Positions 27,918 through 36,626 of a stretch of DNA of 48,375 nt are shown here, piece by piece (the first letter of the stretch is position 1; the number at the start of each line of letters is the position of its first letter). The stretch comes from Paenibacillus agaridevorans (GTDB lineage Bacteria; Bacillota; Bacilli; Paenibacillales; Paenibacillaceae), in the NCBI RefSeq assembly GCF_003112455.1, contig NZ_BDQX01000243.1, positions 90,860 through 139,234 of the forward strand. The letters are read 5' to 3'. The notes beneath the pieces are model-generated. The model saw nothing but the letters and a program-made list of their open reading frames with translations. It searched no databases and was not told the DNA's origin. The position numbers and the translations under genes are program-made.

Positions 27918-28850
27918 ATGTCAGAACTCGGAGCTTTGCTTAGAAGGGCCAGAGAGGAACGCAACTTGTCGCTGGATGACATTCAGGAATTGACGAAGAT
28001 TCGCAAACGTTATCTGGAGGCGATCGAATCCGGCGATTACCGCGTGCTCCCCGGAACCTTCTACGTTCGCGCTTTCGTCAAAAACTATTCCGAAGCAGTA
28101 GGACTTGAGCCTGATGAAGTTTTGAGACTATACCAACATGAGATTCCTGCCGCGCCAATCGAGCAAACCGTCGAACCGATTCCTGCCCGTAAGCCGAGGC
28201 AAGTCAAATCCCAGACTTCGGAGCGATTTGGCAAGATCGGCTTCAATCTGGTTATGTGGCTGTTCCTCATTGTCATCGTTGTTGTGGTATGGTATTTTGT
28301 CATTAACAAAAATACCGATGATCCCAAGGCCGTCGACGAGACTCCGATAACGGAAAACTCGGAGCAGCCTCAAGAAACAAGCACGGGTTCATCGCCGGAT
28401 GTGGCTCCTACGCCTCCACCCCCGACTAAAGCTCCGACAACTGTCGTATTCGACCGCAAGGCGGGCAGTGCCGATCAATACCTAATCGGTCCAGCAGGTG
28501 GTACACATCAATTGGAGATTAAGGTGAACGGCGGCCGCAACTGGATTGAGGTGCGAGAGGGCAGCTCCTCAGGCAACAAATTGTTTTACGCCAATGCGGA
28601 GGACGGCGCCGTGCAAACCTATGAATTGACAGGCGTTCTCTACATAAACGTCGGTCGCGCCGATCTCGCGGAGATCAAAGTCGATGGCGTTCTGGTGCCG
28701 GACGGCGACCGCGCGAACTCCAAGAAGCTGCTGCTTAAGCCGACTGAGGAAGATGCTGCTGCTGACGACGGAACCGGTGTTGGTACGGAAGGCGGAGCGG
28801 GAACTGAAGCGACCGGCGAGGGCTCGAACTCCATTACCAAAGGCGAATGA
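27918..28850 (+). CDS. rodZ: RodZ-family cytoskeletal membrane protein (YmfM)
   Basis: Links MreB to the membrane to control rod shape. 310 aa: cytoplasmic helix-turn-helix HTH_25 (residues 3-75, SLDDIQELTKIRKRYLEAIE), one membrane span (about 108-128, MWLFLIVIVVVVWYF), a Pro/Thr/Ser-rich linker (about 130-180), and an extracellular DUF4115 beta domain (about 183-270), then an acidic Gly/Glu-rich tail. ATG after GAAAGGAGGATG. Upstream of pgsA in B. subtilis; here yajQ and a repeat element intervene. Confidence 0.92.
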   Translation: MSELGALLRRAREERNLSLDDIQELTKIRKRYLEAIESGDYRVLPGTFYVRAFVKNYSEAVGLEPDEVLRLYQHEIPAAPIEQTVEPIPARKPRQVKSQTSERFGKIGFNLVMWLFLIVIVVVVWYFVINKNTDDPKAVDETPITENSEQPQETSTGSSPDVAPTPPPPTKAPTTVVFDRKAGSADQYLIGPAGGTHQLEIKVNGGRNWIEVREGSSSGNKLFYANAEDGAVQTYELTGVLYINVGRADLAEIKVDGVLVPDGDRANSKKLLLKPTEEDAAADDGTGVGTEGGAGTEATGEGSNSITKGE

Positions 28851-28922
28851 TGCTTATCATTATTCGAAAGTGTTTCAATTTTCATTAACAGCATTAATAA
28901 CTAGAAGGGAGTCCTATTACAT

Positions 28923-29414
28923 ATGAGTTCCGAAAGTTCATTTGACATTGTATCGAAGGTAGACATGCAGGAGTTGTCCAACGCGATTACGCAGGCAGAA
29001 CGCGAGATCGAGACGAGATTTGACTTCAAAGGCAGCAAGAGCAGCATTGCCCTTGAAAAAGAAGAGCTGGTAGTCGGCTCGGACGACGAATACAAGCTCA
29101 AAAGCGTAATCGATATTCTTCAGTCCAAGATGATAAAGCGGGGCGTGCCCATCAAGAATATGGACTTCGGCAAGCTCGAGGGCGCTTCCGGCGGCACGGT
29201 TAAACAGCGCATCAAGCTGAGACAAGGGATCGAACAGGACATCTCCAAAAAAATAAATATTCTCATTCGCGATTCCAAGCTGAAGGTGAAAAGCCAAATT
29301 CAGGGCGATCAATTACGAGTCACAGGCAAGAGCAAAGATGATCTGCAAGCGGTGATGGCTTTGCTGCGCGGTGCCGATCTGCCTATCGAGCTGCAATTTA
29401 CAAATTATCGTTAA
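28923..29414 (+). CDS. yajQ: YajQ-family nucleotide-binding protein
   Basis: 163 aa, two ferredoxin-like halves typical of DUF520. Conserved text: [17 protein letters not shown] at the N-terminus, [27 protein letters not shown] and [13 protein letters not shown]. Members bind nucleotides, and c-di-GMP in Xanthomonas; the role in bacilli is unclear. ATG after AGAAGGGAG. Its place between rodZ and pgsA differs from B. subtilis, where the homologue (yitK) is elsewhere. Confidence 0.92.
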   Translation: MSSESSFDIVSKVDMQELSNAITQAEREIETRFDFKGSKSSIALEKEELVVGSDDEYKLKSVIDILQSKMIKRGVPIKNMDFGKLEGASGGTVKQRIKLRQGIEQDISKKINILIRDSKLKVKSQIQGDQLRVTGKSKDDLQAVMALLRGADLPIELQFTNYR

Positions 29415-29492
29415 ATGCGTCTTATGTATTAGAAACAACAAAATCGGCAATGAATTGGATGTATTGGTCGAACGGTACGGTGGTAGAAGTGC

Positions 29493-29705
29493 GTGTTCAA
29501 AAAGTCCGGTTTTCAGCACCGAGAAGATTGGAGGCAGGTAGAAACTGAGTAGCGGAGCGTAGTGGAAGCTACGTGAGCAACCGCAATGTTTCCGGAGGAA
29601 ACATACTTCGAAAGCATACGCTTAGTTTCGCCTGCATTCAATATTCGATGTCGAGTACGCTTATTGGCCTACTTCGTGATGGGAAGCGGACTTTTGAACA
29701 ACCTC
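29493..29705 (-). repeat. Inverted-end intergenic element, copy C
   Basis: About 213 bp between yajQ and pgsA, in reverse orientation to copies B and D. Left end GTGTTCAAAAAGTCCGG, right end CGGACTTTTGAACAACCTC. The interior shares AGTGGAAGCTACGTGAGCA and CAATGTTTCCGGAGGAAAC with copy B (as reverse complement), but lacks the GCGTTTTT hairpin. Confidence 0.75.
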
Positions 29706-29792
29706 TAAAAGCGATACTTATAACGGTCGTTCCATCCAGAAGGTTCGCGTAACGCATGCCTGTTAGTTTGACCTTTCTGGGGAGGGAAAATA

Positions 29793-30368
29793 GTGAATTT
29801 AGCCAACAAGATTACGCTGGCCCGCATCTTTCTCGTGCCAGTCATTATGTTTTTCCTATTAATTAAAGTGAATCTGGGATCGGTCAGCTTCTCGGACTTC
29901 ACGATTTCCTACAATCAGATCGTAGCCGCGATCATCTTTATTATTGCGGCAAGCACGGATGGGCTGGATGGTTATATCGCCCGCAAAAACAAGATCGTTA
30001 CGAATCTCGGCAAGCTGCTGGATCCGCTGGCGGACAAGCTGCTCGTAGCCGCGGTGCTGATCTCCCTGGTGGAGATGGACAAGCTGAACGCGCTGATTGC
30101 CATCATTATTATAAGCCGCGAGTTCGCGGTAACAGGGCTGCGCCAAATTGCGCTCCTCGAAGGTTCCGTCATGGCCGCAAGCACTTGGGGCAAGTGGAAG
30201 ACGGCGATACAAATTACGATGATTATCGCGCTTTTGATCAACAATTTCCCGTTTGCCCTTATCCACTTTCCGTTCGATGTTATCGCGAGCTGGGTGGCGG
30301 CTGCAATAACCGTGTATTCGGGTATCGATTATTTTGTCAAAAACAAACATTTAATTCCGGTTGAGTAA
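29793..30368 (+). CDS. pgsA: CDP-diacylglycerol-glycerol-3-phosphate 3-phosphatidyltransferase
   Basis: Makes phosphatidylglycerophosphate, the committed step to phosphatidylglycerol and cardiolipin. 191 aa integral membrane protein with about five spans. The CDP-alcohol phosphotransferase motif DG-x2-AR-x8-G-x3-D-x3-D is complete (DGYIAR...G KLLDPLAD). GTG 29793 follows GGGGAGGG. A stem between CCAGAAGGT (about 29736) and ACCTTTCTGG ends at the SD and might affect access. Followed by a terminator and then cinA. Confidence 0.94.
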   Translation: MNLANKITLARIFLVPVIMFFLLIKVNLGSVSFSDFTISYNQIVAAIIFIIAASTDGLDGYIARKNKIVTNLGKLLDPLADKLLVAAVLISLVEMDKLNALIAIIIISREFAVTGLRQIALLEGSVMAASTWGKWKTAIQITMIIALLINNFPFALIHFPFDVIASWVAAAITVYSGIDYFVKNKHLIPVE

Positions 30369-30374
30369 AGCGTG

Positions 30375-30407
30375 AGAGCACTTCCCTGCAAGCGGGAGGT
30401 GCTCTTG
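30375..30407 (+). terminator. Terminator-like hairpin after pgsA
   Basis: AGAGCACTTCCC pairs with GGGAGGTGCTCT (12 bp, one wobble), followed by TGTCC, a weak U-tract. Confidence 0.6.
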
Positions 30408-30458
30408 TCCTTCTGCAGGACTCGGGTGGAATCTTAAAGCATGGGGGCGAGGAATCAT

Positions 30459-31712
30459 ATGAAGGCGGAAATTATTGCCGTGGGAACAGAACTGCTGCTT
30501 GGTCAAATTGTAAATACAAACGCGCAAGCGATCTCGCAGCAGCTCGCTGATCTAGGCATCGATGTTTACTTCCAGACTGTGGTGGGGGATAATCCGGAGC
30601 GTCTGCGCCAAGCAATCGAGATCGGCCGCGGTCGGGCAGATCTGCTGGTATTCACTGGCGGTCTGGGACCGACTCAGGATGATCTGACAAAGGATGTGCT
30701 GGCTGACTACCTGGGAAGGCCTATGGGCATTCATGAACCCTCTATGAGGGTTATCGAGGAACTGTTCTCGTCCCGCGGAGCCCACATGGTGGAGAGCAAC
30801 ATACGGCAAGCTCATCTTATTCTGGGGGAAGGAAGCGATCCGCTCGATAATTCCACGGGACTTGCCGTTGGCAATGGAATAGAAGACAGCGGCACGCTCT
30901 ACATGCTTCTTCCGGGCCCGCCCAGAGAGATGGAGCCGATGCTGCTGGGACCTGGAACCGCTTGGCTTAGAAGCAAGCTGCGGGAGGAGCGGCCTCTCTA
31001 CTCCAGAGTGCTTAAATTCGCAGGAATCGGGGAGTCCAATCTGGAAGCGGCCTTGATCGATCTGATCGACGGCCAGAGTGATCCTACGATAGCTCCTTAT
31101 GCGAAGGAAGGCGAGGTCGCGCTGCGGGTGTCGACCAAAGCTTCCAGCGAGGAGGAGGCCGCCATCAAAATCAACGCGACGGTATCCGTCGTCGCCCAGC
31201 GCGTCGGAGAGCATCTCTACGCGCAGAAGGATGTCCCTATCGAGGATTCCGTCGTAGAGCTGCTCAGAAACGCCAGGAAGCGTCTTGCAAGCGCCGAGAG
31301 CTTAAGCGGAGGGCTGTTCGGAGAGCTGATTACGCGCGTCCCTGGAAGCAGCGGGGAATATGTCGGCGGCGTGATCACGTATACGAACTTAATGAAACAC
31401 AAGCTGCTGGACATCCCGATGTCCCAGTTGGAGGGCGATGGCGCTCCCGGCGCCATCAGCGAGTCTACCGCCAAGTTAATGGCCGAAAACGTCATGATTA
31501 TAACGGGAGCGGATTTCGGCGTCGCGCTTACCGGCGTAGCCGGCCCTGCGGAATCCGAAGGCAAGCCGGTCGGCCTTGTTTATTTCGCAGTTGCGGAGAA
31601 AGGCAAGGAGACGGTCGTGTATACGTCGCACTTCAAAGGCGTACGCGAGATGGTGCGCATTCGCGCCGTGAAATCCGCGTTGTACCGATTGTGGCAGGCG
31701 CTTAAAGCATAA
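30459..31712 (+). CDS. cinA: CinA family competence/damage-inducible protein
   Basis: 417 aa two-domain protein: N-terminal MoCF-like domain (GTELLLGQIVNTNA, FTGGLGPTQDDLTKD) linked to ADP-ribose pyrophosphatase activity in some members, and C-terminal NMN amidohydrolase-like domain (SAESLSGGLFGELIT, TGVAGPAESEGKPVG). The Ser of the ESLSGG motif is retained. ATG 30459 follows GAGGA by five bases; ATG 30441 has no SD. It precedes recA as in many Gram-positives, but terminator and promoter between them argue for separate control. Confidence 0.93.
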   Translation: MKAEIIAVGTELLLGQIVNTNAQAISQQLADLGIDVYFQTVVGDNPERLRQAIEIGRGRADLLVFTGGLGPTQDDLTKDVLADYLGRPMGIHEPSMRVIEELFSSRGAHMVESNIRQAHLILGEGSDPLDNSTGLAVGNGIEDSGTLYMLLPGPPREMEPMLLGPGTAWLRSKLREERPLYSRVLKFAGIGESNLEAALIDLIDGQSDPTIAPYAKEGEVALRVSTKASSEEEAAIKINATVSVVAQRVGEHLYAQKDVPIEDSVVELLRNARKRLASAESLSGGLFGELITRVPGSSGEYVGGVITYTNLMKHKLLDIPMSQLEGDGAPGAISESTAKLMAENVMIITGADFGVALTGVAGPAESEGKPVGLVYFAVAEKGKETVVYTSHFKGVREMVRIRAVKSALYRLWQALKA

Positions 31713-31752
31713 GGTCCGGGATTGGATGCCCGATATTCTCAGCTGTATACGG

Positions 31753-31781
31753 TTGCCAATTGTCGAACCGTGCGCTATAAT
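31753..31781 (+). promoter_or_regulatory. Strong sigma-A promoter leading into a terminator
   Basis: TTGCCA (31753-31758), 17 bp, perfect TATAAT (31776-31781). Transcription would start near 31788 and meet the terminator at 31801. Confidence 0.6.
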
Positions 31782-31787
31782 GAGGAC

Positions 31788-31840
31788 TAGTTACCGGAAG
31801 AACCGTGGCGAAGATTACTTTGCTGCGGTTTTTTATTTTT
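31788..31840 (+). ncRNA. Possible short RNA (about 50-55 nt) upstream of recA
   Basis: Defined only by the promoter at 31753-31781 and the terminator at 31801-31840. Nearly the whole transcript would be the terminator hairpin. It may instead be a cinA 3' end with an attenuated promoter for recA. Confidence 0.3.
31801..31840 (+). terminator. Intrinsic terminator between cinA and recA
   Basis: AACCGTGGCGAAG pairs with CTTTGCTGCGGTT (13 bp including wobbles) around ATTA, followed by TTTTATTTTTT. Confidence 0.85.
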
Positions 31841-31931
31841 TGGGCCGGATTTTAAGGTTCTGAAGGAGGGGGACGGGGGATGCGGTGAGCGCCTGAATAA
31901 CGGGGGCGAAGATGCCTGAGAGTCAAAATTG

Positions 31932-31945
31932 CGAATGTGTGTTCG
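31932..31945 (+). promoter_or_regulatory. LexA (SOS) box of recA
   Basis: CGAATGTGTGTTCG matches the Gram-positive SOS consensus CGAACRNRYGTTCG at all but one position (T for C). It lies 9 bp upstream of the recA -35. Confidence 0.75.
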
Positions 31946-31954
31946 AAAAAACTA

Positions 31955-31983
31955 TTGGCAACCCGTCCGAAATAAGGTATTAT
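31955..31983 (+). promoter_or_regulatory. Sigma-A promoter of recA
   Basis: TTGGCA (31955-31960), 17 bp, TATTAT (31978-31983). Confidence 0.7.
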
Positions 31984-32014
31984 ACAAATATAAATTATGA
32001 AGGATGTGAGTGAG

Positions 32015-33070
32015 TTGGCGGATCGTCGCGCAGCTTTGGATAATGCTCTTCGTCAGATCGAGAAGCAATTTGGCAAAGGCTCCATTATGAAATTAGGGGA
32101 ATCGACTCATATGCAAGTAGAGACCGTGCCGAGCGGCTCGCTTGCCTTAGATATTGCACTTGGAATCGGCGGCTTGCCGCGTGGCCGGGTTATCGAAGTA
32201 TACGGTCCGGAATCATCCGGTAAAACGACAGTAGCGCTTCACGCAATTGCGGAAGTACAACGTATTGGCGGACAAGCCGCGTTTATCGACGCGGAGCACG
32301 CGCTGGATCCGCTGTACGCCAGCAAGCTTGGCGTCAACATCGACGAGCTGCTGCTGTCCCAGCCGGATACGGGCGAGCAGGCGCTGGAGATCGCGGAAGC
32401 GCTCGTGCGCAGCGGAGCCGTTGACATCATCGTTATAGACTCCGTGGCGGCATTGGTGCCGAAGGCGGAGATCGAGGGCGACATGGGCGACTCTCACGTT
32501 GGTCTTCAGGCACGTCTTATGTCGCAGGCTCTGCGTAAGCTGTCCGGCGCTATTTCGAAGTCCAAGACGATCGCAATCTTCATCAACCAGCTTCGCGAGA
32601 AGGTTGGCGTTATGTTCGGCAACCCGGAGACGACACCAGGCGGACGCGCATTGAAGTTCTACTCCAGCGTTCGGCTTGACGTTCGCCGTATCGAGACGCT
32701 GAAGCAGGGCAATGACATGGTGGGCAACCGGACTCGCATCAAGGTTGTAAAGAACAAGGTAGCGCCTCCGTTCAAGCAAGCGGAGATCGATATTATGTAC
32801 GGCGAAGGCATCTCCAAGGAAGGCAGCTTGGTCGACATCGGTGTAGAGATGGATATCGTTCAGAAGAGCGGCGCCTGGTTCTCTTATAATGGCGAGCGTC
32901 TCGGTCAAGGCCGCGAGAACGCCAAGCAATTCCTGAAGGAGAAGACCGACATTGCACACGAGATCGAAAGACAGATTCGTGAAGCCAGCAACCTGTCGGC
33001 TAATGCGTCTCAAGCGAACTTCTCGGCTGACGAGGACGAGGACGATGACGAGTTGGAATTTGACGTATAG
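32015..33070 (+). CDS. recA: Recombinase RecA
   Basis: ATP-dependent strand-exchange protein and SOS co-protease. 351 aa: Walker A GPESSGKT (64-71), Walker [15 protein letters not shown], loop L1 ([22 protein letters not shown] region), [15 protein letters not shown], and a C-terminal acidic tail [13 protein letters not shown] that modulates DNA binding. Start: TTG 32015 with GAAGGA ten bases upstream gives the normal [15 protein letters not shown] 31997 and GTG 32006 are in frame but badly placed relative to the SD. SOS box and promoter lie upstream; a strong terminator follows. Confidence 0.97.
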   Translation: MADRRAALDNALRQIEKQFGKGSIMKLGESTHMQVETVPSGSLALDIALGIGGLPRGRVIEVYGPESSGKTTVALHAIAEVQRIGGQAAFIDAEHALDPLYASKLGVNIDELLLSQPDTGEQALEIAEALVRSGAVDIIVIDSVAALVPKAEIEGDMGDSHVGLQARLMSQALRKLSGAISKSKTIAIFINQLREKVGVMFGNPETTPGGRALKFYSSVRLDVRRIETLKQGNDMVGNRTRIKVVKNKVAPPFKQAEIDIMYGEGISKEGSLVDIGVEMDIVQKSGAWFSYNGERLGQGRENAKQFLKEKTDIAHEIERQIREASNLSANASQANFSADEDEDDDELEFDV

Positions 33071-33085
33071 GCTATAGTAATATAG

Positions 33086-33120
33086 AATCGCCGCTCTCTT
33101 ATGGGAGCGGCGATTGTTTT
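33086..33120 (+). terminator. Intrinsic terminator after recA
   Basis: AATCGCCGCTC pairs with GAGCGGCGATT (11 bp, perfect), loop about TCTTATGG, tail GTTTTA. Confidence 0.85.
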
Positions 33121-33140
33121 ACCACAAATAAAACGCGGTC

Positions 33141-33184
33141 GCTCATCCTCGAACAACTTCAATTGAAGTTGTTCGAGGATGAGC
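33141..33184. repeat. Perfect 44-bp palindrome before recX
   Basis: Two 22-bp arms with no spacer; the left arm begins GCTCATCCTCGAACAACTTC and the centre is CAATTG. It ends one base before the recX SD. It lacks a T-tract on either strand, so it is not a standard terminator. Confidence 0.95.
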
Positions 33185-33201
33185 AGGAAGGAAATATAGC
33201 A

Positions 33202-33894
33202 TTGGAAGAGTCGAATATGTACATTATTGCTTCCGTGCGGCGCGACAAGAAGGAGAAGAGACGTTACCATCTCTATATGGCAGGAGAAGAAGAGCCTTTC
33301 TTGTCGGTGCACGAAGATATCATGATCAAATTCAGGTTATTGAAGGAAGTCGAGCTGGACGGGGATACCGTTCGCCACATTAAAGACGAAGACCAACGAT
33401 ACCGGGCATACGTGCTGTCCGTGGCGTATTTGGGCGTCAAACCGAGAACGGCCAAGCAGATCGGCCAATATTTGGCCAAGAAGGAATTGGACGAAACCCA
33501 TATAGAATATGCAATCCAGCGTTTAGAAACGGAGAAGCTTGTTGATGATGAAGAATATGCGCGTCAATTCGCGGAGAGCAGATTGCGTTCCGGCCAAAAG
33601 GGCAGACTGATGATTCGGCAGGAACTGCAGCAGCGTGGCGTATCCAAGCAACTCGCCTCAGAAACGCTGTCCGCACTGGATCGGAGCAGTGAGTTGGAGG
33701 CCGCGAAGACGCTTGCGCATAAGAAGGCAAGATCTTTGACAGGAGAGAACGCGAAGAGACGGACTAAGCTAATGAGCTTTTTACTCAGGCGCGGATTTCC
33801 TGGCGACATCGTCAGGGAAGCGATGAGGTCGGTCGACTTGTCATCTGATGACAGGTGGGAAGAGGAAGATGATGGCGTTTTGCTTGACAACTGA
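33202..33894 (+). CDS. recX: Regulatory protein RecX
   Basis: Binds RecA filaments and modulates recombination. 230 aa, three repeats of a three-helix unit: AYVLSVAYLGVKPRTAKQIGQYL, FAESRLRSGQKGRLMIRQEL and KLMSFLLRRGFPGDIVREAM are the recognisable helices. TTG 33202 has AGGAAGGAA eight bases upstream; ATG 33217 is an alternative. The frame is open to TTG 33163 in the middle of the palindrome, without an SD. Next to recA, but split from it by a terminator and the palindrome, so not simply co-transcribed. Confidence 0.9.
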   Translation: MEESNMYIIASVRRDKKEKRRYHLYMAGEEEPFLSVHEDIMIKFRLLKEVELDGDTVRHIKDEDQRYRAYVLSVAYLGVKPRTAKQIGQYLAKKELDETHIEYAIQRLETEKLVDDEEYARQFAESRLRSGQKGRLMIRQELQQRGVSKQLASETLSALDRSSELEAAKTLAHKKARSLTGENAKRRTKLMSFLLRRGFPGDIVREAMRSVDLSSDDRWEEEDDGVLLDN

Positions 33895-33913
33895 AATTGT
33901 GAAAAGATAAAAT
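33884..33913 (+). promoter_or_regulatory. Sigma-A promoter of rny
   Basis: Perfect TTGACA (33884-33889) overlapping the recX 3' end, 18 bp, TAAAAT (33908-33913). Leader of about 155 nt to the rny ATG; I saw no known riboswitch in it. Confidence 0.65.
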
Positions 33914-34076
33914 GAAGTTGTATTCCTTTACATTTGGATCGATTTTTCTTCCAAAGGTTGATTCAAATGTCTTATTTTCGTCAAAATGATCCATGATGAA
34001 ACGGTTTGGAAGCCGGTTAAAAACCAAATAACATCCCAAGCAGTGCCTTGGTGTATGCAGCAAGGAGGTGAACAAG

Positions 34077-35621
34077 ATGGATAATCCCTGGATCTTGATT
34101 CTTGTCTCTGTCCTTGTTGGCGCAATTTTCTTTGGGATTGGTTATTTTTATCGCAAGTCAATTGCCGAGGCCAAAATTTCGAGCGCTGAGCAAGCTGCGG
34201 TTCAAATCGTGGAAAATGCGAAAAAAGACGCAGAAGCTCAAAAGAAAGAAACGGTGCTTGAGGCGAAAGACGAAGTCCACAGACTACGTGCAGAAGCTGA
34301 AAAAGACATCCGCGAGCGGCGCAATGAGGTGCAACGTCTGGAAAGACGCGTGCTCCAGAAGGAAGAGTCGCTGGATAAGAAGTTGGAAGCGCTAGAACGC
34401 AAAGAAGAAATCGTAGCCAACAAGGAGAAAAGAATCGAAGAAACACAAGAGCAAATTGATTCCATTTATAAACAGCAGCTTAGCGAGCTGGAGCGTATTT
34501 CCAGCTTGACAATGGAAGATGCGAAGTCGATCATCCTGAACAACGTCGAGCAGGAAGTTCGTCACGAAACGGCTCAGATGATCAAGGAGATCGAACAGCA
34601 GGCGAAGGAAGAGGCCGACAAAAAAGCGCGTGACATTATTTCTTTGGCTATCCAACGTTGCGCAGCCGATCATGTAGCAGAAACGACGGTATCCGTTGTC
34701 ACTCTGCCGAATGAAGAGATGAAAGGTCGCATTATCGGACGTGAAGGCCGCAATATCCGTGCTTTGGAAACATTGACCGGTATCGATCTCATAATCGACG
34801 ATACACCGGAAGCGGTCATTCTGTCGGGCTTTGATCCAATCCGACGCGAAATTGCCCGTACTTCGCTTGAGAAGCTGGTGGCCGATGGCCGTATCCACCC
34901 GGCCCGCATCGAAGAGATGGTCGAGAAGTCCCGCAAGGAAATCGACGAGCGCATTCGCGAATATGGCGAGCAAGCGACTTTCGAGGTTGGGGTTCATGGC
35001 TTACATCCAGATCTGATCAAGATTCTTGGAAGACTTAAATACCGTACAAGCTATGGTCAGAACGTACTGAAGCATTCCATGGAAGTTGCTTATCTGACTG
35101 GACTCATGGCAGCAGAGCTTGGCGAGGACATTACGCTGGCGAAGCGTGCCGGACTTCTGCACGATATCGGCAAAGCGCTTGATCACGAAGTGGAAGGTTC
35201 TCATGTCGAGATCGGCGTGGAGCTTGCGAAGAAATACAAGGAGCATCCCGTCGTCATCAACAGTATCGCATCCCATCACGGGGATACGGAAGCCACTTCC
35301 GTTATCGCGATGCTCGTAGGTGCCGCGGATGCGTTGTCGGCTGCACGGCCTGGCGCACGGCGCGAAACGCTGGAGACGTATATCAAACGACTGGAGAAGC
35401 TCGAAGCGATTACAGAATCGTTCGACGGCGTCGAGAAGTCTTATGCGATTCAAGCAGGACGCGAAGTCCGCGTTATGGTTCAGCCAGAGAAGATTGACGA
35501 TACGGAAGCATTCCGTCTTGCTCGCGATATTACGAAAAAAATCGAGGCTGAACTCGATTATCCGGGACATATTAAAGTTACGGTTATTCGTGAGACACGG
35601 GCAGTCGAATATGCCAAATAA
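34077..35621 (+). CDS. rny: Ribonuclease Y
   Basis: Membrane-anchored endoribonuclease that starts mRNA decay in Firmicutes. 514 aa: N-terminal membrane span (about 4-22), long charged coiled coil (about 30-190), KH domain ([19 protein letters not shown]), and HD domain with [17 protein letters not shown] carrying the metal-binding His-Asp. ATG 34077 lies six bases after AAGGAGGTG; the in-frame GTG at 34068 is inside that SD. Followed after a hairpin by ymdB, as in B. subtilis. Confidence 0.96.
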   Translation: MDNPWILILVSVLVGAIFFGIGYFYRKSIAEAKISSAEQAAVQIVENAKKDAEAQKKETVLEAKDEVHRLRAEAEKDIRERRNEVQRLERRVLQKEESLDKKLEALERKEEIVANKEKRIEETQEQIDSIYKQQLSELERISSLTMEDAKSIILNNVEQEVRHETAQMIKEIEQQAKEEADKKARDIISLAIQRCAADHVAETTVSVVTLPNEEMKGRIIGREGRNIRALETLTGIDLIIDDTPEAVILSGFDPIRREIARTSLEKLVADGRIHPARIEEMVEKSRKEIDERIREYGEQATFEVGVHGLHPDLIKILGRLKYRTSYGQNVLKHSMEVAYLTGLMAAELGEDITLAKRAGLLHDIGKALDHEVEGSHVEIGVELAKKYKEHPVVINSIASHHGDTEATSVIAMLVGAADALSAARPGARRETLETYIKRLEKLEAITESFDGVEKSYAIQAGREVRVMVQPEKIDDTEAFRLARDITKKIEAELDYPGHIKVTVIRETRAVEYAK

Positions 35622-35632
35622 ACATGATGTTG

Positions 35633-35664
35633 AAAAGTGGCTGCCAGTCAGCCACTTTTCTGCA
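35633..35664 (+). terminator. Terminator/attenuator between rny and ymdB
   Basis: AAAAGTGGCTG pairs with CAGCCACTTTT (11 bp, perfect) around CCAGT. The symmetrical A/T flanks mean it can act in either direction. Confidence 0.7.
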
Positions 35665-35696
35665 TGATGGGCTACATAAAGAAAGGATACACAACG

Positions 35697-36491
35697 ATGA
35701 AATTATTATTTATCGGCGATATCGTCGGGAATGTAGGAAGAGGCGCTCTTAAGCAAGTGTTGCCCTCGTTGAGAAGTAAACATAATCCGGACTTGATCGT
35801 CGTAAACGGGGAAAATGCCGCAGCTGGCAGAGGCATCACGAAAGCGATCGCGAAAGAGTTTTTTGACGCCGGTGTTAATGGAATTACGATGGGTAATCAT
35901 ACATGGGACAACAAGGATATCTTCGAGTGGATTGACGATGAGCCCCGCATCGTGCGCCCCGGCAATTTCTCGCCAGAAGCGCCAGGGCAAGGGATGGCGA
36001 TCATCGGCACGGGCAACAAAAAGCTGGCGATCATTAATCTGCAAGGAAGAGCTTTTTTGCCTCCGAATGACTGCCCATTCCGCAAAGCGGATGAGCTGAT
36101 CGAGGAAGCGAAGGAGCATACAAATAACATTCTGGTTGATTTCCATGCGGAAGCGACCTCGGAGAAGATTGCGATGGGCTGGTATTTGGACGGACGCGCC
36201 TCCATCGTGCTTGGCACGCACACGCATGTGCAGACGAATGATGACACTATCCTTCCCGGTGGCACGGGTTATCTAACGGACGTAGGGATGGTCGGCTCCA
36301 AGGAAGGCGTGCTGGGGATGGAGCGCGACGCTGTGCTGCACCGCTTCCTGACGGGACTTCCGGCAAGATTTGTTGTGGATGAGGGCAAGTGGCATTTGCA
36401 CGGACTTGTCATAACGATTGAGGATGGCAGCGGGCGCGCCTTGAAGCTGGATAAAATTCGGATGACGGAAGAGGATTGGCTTCTCATGTAG
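35697..36491 (+). CDS. ymdB: YmdB family metallophosphoesterase
   Basis: Calcineurin-like phosphodiesterase that influences biofilm/motility choice and interacts with RNase Y in B. subtilis. 264 aa. Metal-binding blocks: FIGDIVGNVGR (Asp8), NGENAAAGRG, TMGNHTWD, VDFHAEATSEK and GTHTHVQTND. ATG 35697 has GAAAGGAT eight bases upstream; ATG 35637 sits inside the preceding hairpin and is rejected. Its stop codon lies within a terminator stem. Confidence 0.94.
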   Translation: MKLLFIGDIVGNVGRGALKQVLPSLRSKHNPDLIVVNGENAAAGRGITKAIAKEFFDAGVNGITMGNHTWDNKDIFEWIDDEPRIVRPGNFSPEAPGQGMAIIGTGNKKLAIINLQGRAFLPPNDCPFRKADELIEEAKEHTNNILVDFHAEATSEKIAMGWYLDGRASIVLGTHTHVQTNDDTILPGGTGYLTDVGMVGSKEGVLGMERDAVLHRFLTGLPARFVVDEGKWHLHGLVITIEDGSGRALKLDKIRMTEEDWLLM

Positions 36492-36504
36492 AGAAGTCTT
36501 TTTT
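36478..36504 (+). terminator. Intrinsic terminator overlapping the ymdB stop
   Basis: GCTTCTC (36479-36485) pairs with GAGAAGT (36491-36497), then TC and six T. The TAG stop (36489-36491) is in the loop. Confidence 0.7.
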
Positions 36505-36550
36505 CATATTCTGACTTTTCAGAATACTTTGTTAAGTTAGTCCATAAAAA

Positions 36551-36579
36551 GCAGGAATCTTTCTCATTCTCTCGAATAG
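36551..36579 (+). promoter_or_regulatory. Sigma-H promoter of spoVS
   Basis: GCAGGAATC (36551-36559), 11 bp, CTCGAATAG (36571-36579), compared with sigma-H RnAGGAWWW-N11/14-RnnGAATWW. spoVS is a known sigma-H gene in B. subtilis. Confidence 0.65.
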
Positions 36580-36626
36580 TATTGTAAATGTGGAATCCAT
36601 CCAACATTCTAGGGGAGGTACTATTC

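Noticed and set aside
33141..33184. Palindrome before recX as an intrinsic terminator
   Set aside because: No T-tract on either side, and the recA terminator is already complete at 33086-33120.
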